64,000 nucleotides of DNA from assembly GCA_038380795.1 (NCBI GenBank), contig CM076259.1, forward strand, positions 24,844,977 through 24,908,976, written 5' to 3'. Shown piece after piece: positions 56,850 to 64,000 of the stretch (the stretch's first letter is position 1; each line of letters begins with the position of its first letter). The translations under genes and the position numbers were made by a program. Source of the DNA: Pyrocephalus nanus (lineage: Eukaryota; Chordata; Aves; Passeriformes; Tyrannidae). The notes beneath the pieces are model-generated. The model was not told where the DNA came from, did no database searches, and saw only the letters and a list, made by a program, of their open reading frames with translations.

Positions 56850-57318
56850 ATGGACATATTGGAGTGAGTCCACTAACCTGACAGGGGTATTGGAACATCC
56901 AACACACAAGGAGCTGGGATTTTTCAGCCTTGAGAAGAGGTTTCAGAGTGGAATCAGTAGGTGTAAATGTGTATCAACATGTATAAATACTGGTTGGAAA
57001 GGAGTGAAAAAATGGAGCCAAACTCTTCTCAGTGGGACGTGGTGAAAGGAAAAGAAGGAACAGGTACAAACTGAAATACGTGAAATTACTTTTAAACATG
57101 AGGAAAAAAAAAAAGAAAATAAAAAACCCCCCACATTTTTACTTTGCATGTGTTAAACACTGGAACAGGTTGCCCAGAGGTTGTGGACTCTGTCTTTGGA
57201 GATGTTCAAAACTCTGTTTGGTACAGCCCTGAGCAATCTGCTTTAGTCGACCTTGTTCTGAGTGGGGAGACTGGACTACTCCATTCCCACTTGAACAATT
57301 CTTCTGTGAATCTATGAG
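56850..57318 (+). mobile_element. CR1 LINE 3' fragment, forward orientation
   Basis: It follows the CR1 order: TTGGAGTGAGTCCA, GGAGCTGGGATTTTTCAGCC, TTGAGAAGAGG, then AAACACTGGAACAGGTTGCC, CTTTGGAGATGTTCAAAAC and a tail ending GTGAATCTATGAGAT. The translated CR1 end KHWNRLPRG is visible near 57150. An A-rich insertion or expansion sits at about 57100-57130. The copy is 5'-truncated and diverged. Confidence 0.9.
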
Positions 57319-57334
57319 ATCCATTCTGGGTACC

Positions 57335-57463
57335 TTAAAAAAAACCCAAAAAACCCCCAACAAAACAAAAACAAAAAACAAAAACAAACAACAAACAAAA
57401 CCCCCACACACAAAAAACAAACACAAAAACCCACAAAAACAAACAAACAAAACAAACAAAAAA
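57335..57463. repeat. A/C-only low-complexity tract after the CR1 copy
   Basis: About 130 bases consist almost wholly of A runs broken by C, CC or CCCC. It begins just past the CR1 3' end. Frames through it give Lys/Thr/Pro/Asn strings with no domain. It may be an expanded simple repeat. Confidence 0.85.
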
Positions 57464-59219
57464 CCTAACTCTAATCTTACCTATTCAGTAGTGTACAGGA
57501 GCATAGCACTTCATAAATTTCTGAACTATGACCCTACCATACAGGTAGCTTGACTCATATGTAGCATTTCCTCATGTCTCAGAGGTTTAAATAGATGATG
57601 ACAGATAAGCATGTAACAGCATCTTAGAATCTGCCCCAGAGCCCATCTACAGTGTATTCCTCCTTTGCCTGTTTTCTGGGCAGTAGCTTGACTGATGTAA
57701 GTGGGCTTCACGAATGGATCTAACAGGTATCTGCACCAGCTAAGTCTGGACAGTGCATGGGTGCTGGTCCTCACTGAGGTTTATATACATCCCCAGCTTA
57801 GATCTCTTAGCAGTCTTCTTTCTGTGGGGTACTGCGACAAGTCCTGCTACTGTAGACCATGAAACTAGTGTTTAGGAAGTCTCTTAAACCTTCTTAAGCA
57901 GCTGCTGGTGCAATATAGTAGGAGAAGAAATAGAGTTTCTTAGTTGCTTTCAAAGAACTCTAGTAAAGACCTTTGATAAAGGCCCCTTTCCCTTGATGAA
58001 GTTTTCCCCTGAATTTCCATATCCTTTTAGGTAGGGCAGCATCTCCCTTTGTCCTTTTCCCCACACGGCACAGGTAAAACTTTATTCCTTGTATGGGCTC
58101 TCCCCTGCGCCAGATGCATGGCCTGCATCAACTCTACGCTGTTGGCTTTTGTCACATTCCCCCACCTCTGGGCAAGGGAAGAAGCAAGGCCATTGTGACA
58201 ATCGAGGTGGGGAGCCATTAGCAGGCAGTGAGGCTGAGAGACAGCTTTCAGCAGGGTGTCAGATGCTTCCCAGGGCAGAGCCAGTGCCTGGAATGCAGCA
58301 GAGTACTCAGGCCTTGGGCAAGTTTAGACACATGTTGATGCATAATACAAGATGGAGCCTATCACTTGATATCAGACTCTTCCAGTCAGTCACCAGGTTG
58401 GGTAAACATGTATGCCATGCAAAATAGGAAGTAATGTAACTACCAAATCAGTGATATGGAAAGTTTTTTTTGTAATTCCTGGTTGACTGTTCCATTGTAA
58501 AGTCATTCTATGGGGCATGGATGTTAAGTAAAGGACAAGCACTACAAATAAAACCATGGCATTATTTTGGGAAAAGGGAATGAGGACAAAATGAAGAGGA
58601 AAAATAAAAGATGCCATCTACAGAAGCCACAATAATGCAACAGAAACTATCTGATAGGAATAACTTCAGTTTCTTCTGCATTTGATCAGTTTATGGCCTG
58701 GGTAGTTCAAAGTGTAAGACTGGAATCTAGAAGGTCTAGATTTTCTTCATACATTCCCACCTGCTGGTTCATTCTACAGCCCCAAAACTGAAATATTTTT
58801 AAAGGGAAAGGCAACCCAAAGGTGACATTAAAAAGGAGCAACATTTACATATAGAAAAGGTGACTTGCATTGACATACAACCCTACTGTTTCCTTCCCAC
58901 AGCAAGTGTGTAAGGAATTTGGTGCCCAAGGCAGGCTTCAAGCAAACCAGGCCTTTCTCCCTGGGGGAGCAGGAGGTCCTTCCTCATTGCAGACCTCTTG
59001 TGACCAGGGGCGAAGTGCACTGCAGTGCAGGCTATGGGTGGAGGAAGAGACCAAGCCGTCCCGAAGGCTAGGCATTACAGTGCCTAGCAATACACTGAGC
59101 CTTGGAGGAAACCCAAGGACACAGTTGTCCTGGATGGGAGAGCTCGTAGGGACTGGTCTTTCCACTGGAGGAGAGGGTGACAGCCTGAGGACAGGCAAGG
59201 GGCAAGGACAGGAGAGCTG
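57464..59219. other. Intergenic, nothing recognised
   Basis: No exon, repeat or RNA gene could be supported. GC content rises towards the right end as the CpG island is approached. Confidence 0.6.
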
Positions 59220-60260
59220 TAGAGCCTCGGGGGGATCGCGGGGCGCTGGAGCAGAGCACCTGGAGCAGGGAGGGGGGCGATGGGGAAGAGGGGCAGCGGC
59301 AGACGTGCGGGAGGGTGCGTACAACCCGAGATGCAGAGGAGTCTGAACTAGAGGGAGAGGTCCAAGGGTCAAGTAAGGCCCCGGGGAGCGAGTAGCGGGG
59401 TCGTGCCGCGGGTCCCCCCAAGGACGGCTGCAGCAGGGGCGGGGTGTGGCGAGTGCCAGCTCGGGGAGCACCGAGCTTGTGTCCCCGTGGGAATGAGGGC
59501 GGCCGCTTCCCGCGGAGGGAAGCCTCGCCCGGAGGGCGGTGGCTCCGGCGGGGGAGGGCCGGGGGTGCGGGGCGGTGCCGGGCACAGGAAGCGGAAAGCG
59601 GCGGCGGCAGCGGCGACGGCGGCTGCCGCCGGGGAAGGTGGCGGGGAGCGGCGCGGCGGGTCGGTGCCGGGAGCGGCATGGGGCGGCCGCGGGAGAGAGG
59701 TGAGTCTGTCCGTCTGCCCGTCCGTGCAGTGGGGGGGGGGCGGGGGGGCGTCGCCGCTGCCCCCACCACGCCCTCCCGCCGCCGGGACCCTGCCGGGACC
59801 CTGCCGCCGCCCTGCCCCGAGGTGCCCGGGGCGGCGGGGGCAGCGCTGGGGCACCCTCGCCGCGGCCACTCCTGGCGGCAGGGCTCCGTCCGCGGCCGGG
59901 CGATGGGGGCTAAGAGCCCAGGTAGGCTCCGGGGATGACGGCGGCGGGGGGAGCCTGCCGCGTCCCTGCTCCCGCTGCCCGGAGGTGGAAGGCGGGCGGG
60001 GGCGGCCGCCGGACCTCCCTCCTGCCGGTCGGGGCCGTGCCCCTGCCCGCTGTGGGGCTGCTGGGGCGGCGGTTCCCGGCCCTGGTACCGCGGGCGGGAG
60101 GGATCCCAGCATCCCGGGATAAGCCCTTCGGTGCCGGCGAGGGCCGTGTGCTTAGCCCCGCACGGCGGGCAGTGCTCTCGCTGCCAAGCCTCGCCTGGGA
60201 AGGAGCCCGTGCGCTGTGAATCCGCCAAGACGAGTGGATCCACGCTGGGGTGAAGGCTCT
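59220..60260 (+). promoter_or_regulatory. CpG island, probable promoter and first exon of the next gene (perhaps BCL9)
   Basis: The region is very GC-rich and dense in CG, with a Sp1-type GGGGCGGGG at 59436-59444. A strong + strand splice donor, GAGAG/GTGAGT, lies at 59700-59701, and a second possible donor, CCCAG/GTAGGC, near 59921. ATG codons before these donors begin only very short peptides (MGRPRER, MGAKSP) that I do not recognise, so the exon is probably 5' UTR. In human 1q21 the gene after CHD1L on the same strand is BCL9, which has non-coding 5' exons. That identity is inference from gene order only. Confidence 0.6.
59731..59748 (+). other. G-run, possible G-quadruplex
   Basis: Ten G, one C and seven G follow the 59700 donor by about 30 bases. 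On a nascent + strand transcript this would be a strong G-rich intron-start element. Folding is inferred. Confidence 0.5.
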
Positions 60261-63200
60261 GCTGAAGGATGCCTTGCCTGCCCACGTGTAAAACAAACTG
60301 CTCCCTGTCTGGGCTCATCCTGCCGGGCAGCACGGGAGGAGGGGGCAGTAGTGACCGGTGGAAAGGCAGGCGTGCTTTGGAGAGCTGCTGTGAAATAACA
60401 TACGGTTCGCGTTTTTCTTACTCAGGAGACTGTCAGGGTGCTAAACTAACTCCAGGCGCTGAGCTCTGTCTTGCAGGATCTGTGAAAGCATAAGTGACTT
60501 GATGGCAGGGTTTTCACTCTGGGGAAGCAGGCTTAGCGATTCTATTACTGTTTGAAGCAGTGGGGGTTTTTGGCCCTGGGTTTGTCAGTAACGAATTGCC
60601 CACAAGATTTGTGCAGCTATAAAGAGTTAAGAAACCAAGTCACGCTGCCTGGAAGTGCAAATTAGGATGTTATGGAGCATATTCTGTGATATCATTGTCT
60701 GTGAGCTCATCTTGACTTTGAGGAGGAGAGTTGTGAAGAGAGCTTCAGCGGTGCTTTGCTGCCTTTGAAGAGCTTCGTTTTGACCATGCTTGGCTCTCTC
60801 CCTCCGTTGGGATTTGGCTGTTTAACTGGCCGCAACTACGAGACCAGTATTGGCTCGGTGATCACTTCAGTTGTTAATTTTGAAAAATAAATGTGAATAG
60901 AGTCTTACAGAAAGCCTCCCTTAAAAATGTTCCCTGTGAGCTGAAATTTTGGAACAATCCCAGGCTGTTTTGGAACCACCCAGGGAAGTATCTAACTGCC
61001 CACAGTCATTGACCAGCAGCTCCCAGTGGTTGCTGCTGACCTTTTCATTTTGGTTAGTAGCGGCAGTGTACCTGATGGCTTTTATCTTATGGACATGCCC
61101 ACCTGGAGAGGGTTTACTGTCACTGGGAGACTGGGATATGGTACTAGGAAAATGCTACCAAGATCTAGCAAAACTGCATGTCATGTTGTTGTTGTAGCCT
61201 GCCTTCCTCACACCCCCACCTCTGACACGGATTTCAAAGAATGGAATGAGAAATGTGGCTTTGCTGCTATAGGGCTTGTTGTGCTGTGTGGGGACCTGAG
61301 AGGCAGGCCTGAGTGGAGAACTGTGACATCCAGTTCTGCTGGTAGGAAACAGTAAGTGTCATGCTTCTTTGTATCTGGTATCGCCACTGGGAAGAAGCAA
61401 ATGAATCCATGTGGAAACTATCTTAGAACTTCTTTTCATTTCTCATTAGACTGTATTTCAGAATTTTCTGGCTTGGGTCAAATTAAAAACCAGCAGTTAT
61501 TTCCTCAGGGGTCAACACCTTTTCCTTTTCTCCTTGCAAGGACAGAATGGCATTGGCTTTGTACAGGTTTGAACAGAAGGAGGGAGAGAGAGAAAGAGAC
61601 TCCTTACTGTGGAGTCCCACTGTGCTGTGTACTAGAGATTTGATTAGGGTCTGTAGACTCCTTTTTCATTCTAAATTCAAATAGAAAATTCAGGCAGATA
61701 TGCAGAATACTAAAAGGGAAGGGGTGCTCCTTCAGTAGGTGCTGCTTCTGCAGTTTATAGCCTCTAATGCTACCTCATTTTCTTAGTGCTGTGGCTAAAA
61801 GTAAGCTTTGAAAATGAGGCACAGGTGCTGCCTTGTCTGAAGTGTTTTGTGAGACTTTTCCCTGTTTGTTTCAGTAAGGGTGTAGGGCTTTAAGTGTCAA
61901 TATGGAAAACTATTCCTGTGCACAGTCCCAGGTGCTGCTCTAGTATGAGGGTGAGACCACAGTACCTTCTGTCATGTTGCGTGGCTCTGGGATTAAGAGG
62001 TGCACTTGAAGATCTAGCAACACAGGAGAGACGAGGGTGAGGAAGTGCAGGCTTTCACCAGTCTGACATGATGGCACACGAGGTACAATTTGCATGATAG
62101 ACTTGAATGCTCGTCGTGCTTCAGAAACTTGGACAGCACAGATGTGGTTCTTGGAGTGGGCAAAGGACATCCTCCCGGGAAGTGCTGCACTGATGGATCA
62201 CACGTAGAGAGCTTCCCAACTTCCAGTGTGTAACAGGGGGGCAAGAGGCTGGGGCTGAGTGCCAGCAGAAGCACTGCTCTCTTGGGTGGTGGTTTTGCCT
62301 GGGTATTTCTCTTGTCAATTGAAACAGCCTTGCTGGGTTTTCAGACCTGAGTTGTTGTGTGCTTTGATTAAACATGCAGGTGAATAAATAAACCAGGTGG
62401 CTTTTCTTTTTGAAATATCCACGTCATGGACTAATGACTTTCAGCCTAGGGGCTGGAAATTCCAGGGGGTCTATAAAGTCTTTCTAAAGAGTGTCTAGAG
62501 AACCTATTGCTAGAGGGCTTGGATTTGCTGACTGCTACATTTTATTTTCTGTTTTTAGGATGAGGGGCTTGCAAATCAAGAGCCATCACTGCAGAGTAAA
62601 AGGCCAAAATTAACCTTATTTAATGACATGCAAACATAAATAGGAAACTTATGTAAGAACCTCGTTTCCCAAAGTTTGTTGGCCGTTAAAACCGAATCTC
62701 TTGGCTCTCCAAGTAGATTACCATGGGTGAACTTCTGTGCTTACAGATCAAGTTGCTGGATTGGGGCCTGCTCAGGAAGTTCAAAAGCAAGAGGTTCCTA
62801 TGGCATTGCTCATAGGTCTTACTATAAATGCAGTTGAACGTAGCAAGTTACGCAACTTCTCGTTTTGCTGAAGTGAATAATAGGAATACGCTGCAGCAGT
62901 GCCGTGCAGCCAAGATAGTGCCAGCGTTCCCCACTGCTTAGCCGTCTTTTCATTGTTTTTACTCTTGAATCCTAACGCTGTCCCATAGCTCAGCGCTTGA
63001 GGTTCCGTGTGTTTAATTTGCAAAGCTCTGCGTTGCACTAAAGGAAGAAAAGAGATTTTTCGGCGCAATAGCTCGTGGGCATCCATTACCCTACAGACAG
63101 CTGGTGCTGTTTAACAAGCGAGGCTGACAGCGCTTGGAGCTGAGTGTGTGCGCACATCCTCACAGACACTTGTGGCTGCTTGTGCTCCAGATGGCACTTC

Positions 63201-64000
63201 CAAATACATGTAACTTCATGAACCGGCTGGTAAATCAACTCTAATTGATTGCAAGTTTTAAACTGAGTAAGATTGAAACTGTGCAGACAAGGATATCAAA
63301 GATGAGATGGTTTGGAGTTATTTGCCTCAACTTCACAGGGGAAAATCTGTTGGGAAAGCATGGGATGTAAAAGAGTGTTCTTGTTCGTGTTTGCTCTCTT
63401 TGATTTAAAGATATAACTTGCTCTTTCAAATTTCTCTTGGGCTGAGCGCCAAACTGTGCTCCCTTGAAGACGATCACAAAGCAGATTTCGTTGGAAATGG
63501 GATTGGGCTTCCAGCGTGGAAAATAGCAATTCAAAAGAACTCTTCTTGAGATTTATGAGCATATGAAAAAAGGGAGTTACAATGAGTTCTGTAGCTGTTA
63601 GAAACTGTAATTACAGTGATCTCTGCGGTATTCAGGGGTAACTCCATTTCTTCACTGTTGTGCAGGATGCAGCAGTCCTCCTTGCCAGGACAGGGTCACA
63701 AAATTCCCTTTGGAGAGTCCTTACCATTGTTTTCCGTGTAGTACTTGGCCTCCTTCTGTTATCAGTGAGTAAGGGAAAGGCAAAGTGAGAGTGCTGGCCC
63801 CACTGGGAGCAGAGTGCTGGGTGTGCAGTTATACAATTGTCACGACTGGAAGAGATGAGGCATTCCCATCTCCCCTCTTAGCTGTTCGCTTGTGCTGCTA
63901 TTCACCCTGTGTTGGTTTTGATGTTTTGGGCTGTGCTGTGAACTAGGTCACGGAAAGGATCCAAGACAAAAGCGTGGCAGGGGGGAGAAAAGGGATTTTT
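60261..64000. other. Non-coding, probably first intron of the gene starting at 59.2-59.7 kb
   Basis: No exon with paired splice sites or known protein was seen on either strand. Frames are short. If the island at 59.2-60.26 kb is a + strand first exon, this is the start of a long intron that runs out of the window. Confidence 0.55.

Noticed and set aside
57032..57232. Small frame with KHWNRLPRG
   Set aside because: It is the decayed end of the CR1 reverse-transcriptase ORF, not a host gene.
59068..60333. 421-aa minus-strand and 239-aa plus-strand open frames in the second CpG island
   Set aside because: The products are Pro/Arg/Gly/Ala-rich strings with no domain, as expected from GC-rich sequence with few stop codons.

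Overview
This window is vertebrate nuclear DNA, most likely from a bird. It has split genes with short exons and GT-AG introns, compact introns, two CpG islands, old fragments of the CR1 LINE that is typical of sauropsids, and proteins very close in length and sequence to mammalian ones. The exact species cannot be told. There are no bacterial operons, CRISPR arrays or tRNAs. I did not find an undescribed multi-gene system. The interest lies in gene identity and splicing.

Three complete protein-coding genes were rebuilt exon by exon, and every junction keeps the reading frame. TMEM39A (+, coding 4729-12636, 8 coding exons, 482 aa) encodes a multi-pass ER membrane protein. An amidase of the plant/Dictyostelium FAAH type (-, coding 29677-15366, 20 exons, 611 aa) has an N-terminal membrane anchor and a full Ser-Ser-Lys catalytic set, and is clearly not FAAH or FAAH2 as known in mammals. 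CHD1L/ALC1 (+, coding 29792-52309, 23 exons, 889 aa) is a Snf2 chromatin remodeller with a C-terminal macro domain that reads poly-ADP-ribose. The amidase and CHD1L are head to head, with 114 bp between start codons inside one CpG island. TMEM39A and the amidase converge tail to tail.

Layout: 1-4647 has no exon (probably intron 1 or 5' flank of TMEM39A). 4648-12.8 kb is TMEM39A. 13.1-29.68 kb is the amidase. 29.68-29.79 kb is the shared promoter. 29.79-52.8 kb is CHD1L. 52.8-59.2 kb is non-coding, with a CR1 copy and an A/C-rich tract. A second CpG island at about 59.2-60.26 kb has a good + strand splice donor. It is probably the non-coding first exon of the next gene, for which BCL9 is the best guess from human 1q21 gene order. 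60.3-64 kb shows no exon and would be its first intron.

Splicing points worth noting: the last CHD1L intron carries both U12-type signals; two introns (TMEM39A intron 7, amidase intron 19) use GC donors forced by reading frame and conserved protein sequence; and one amidase splice acceptor lies at the end of a CR1 element that appears to supply its pyrimidine tract.
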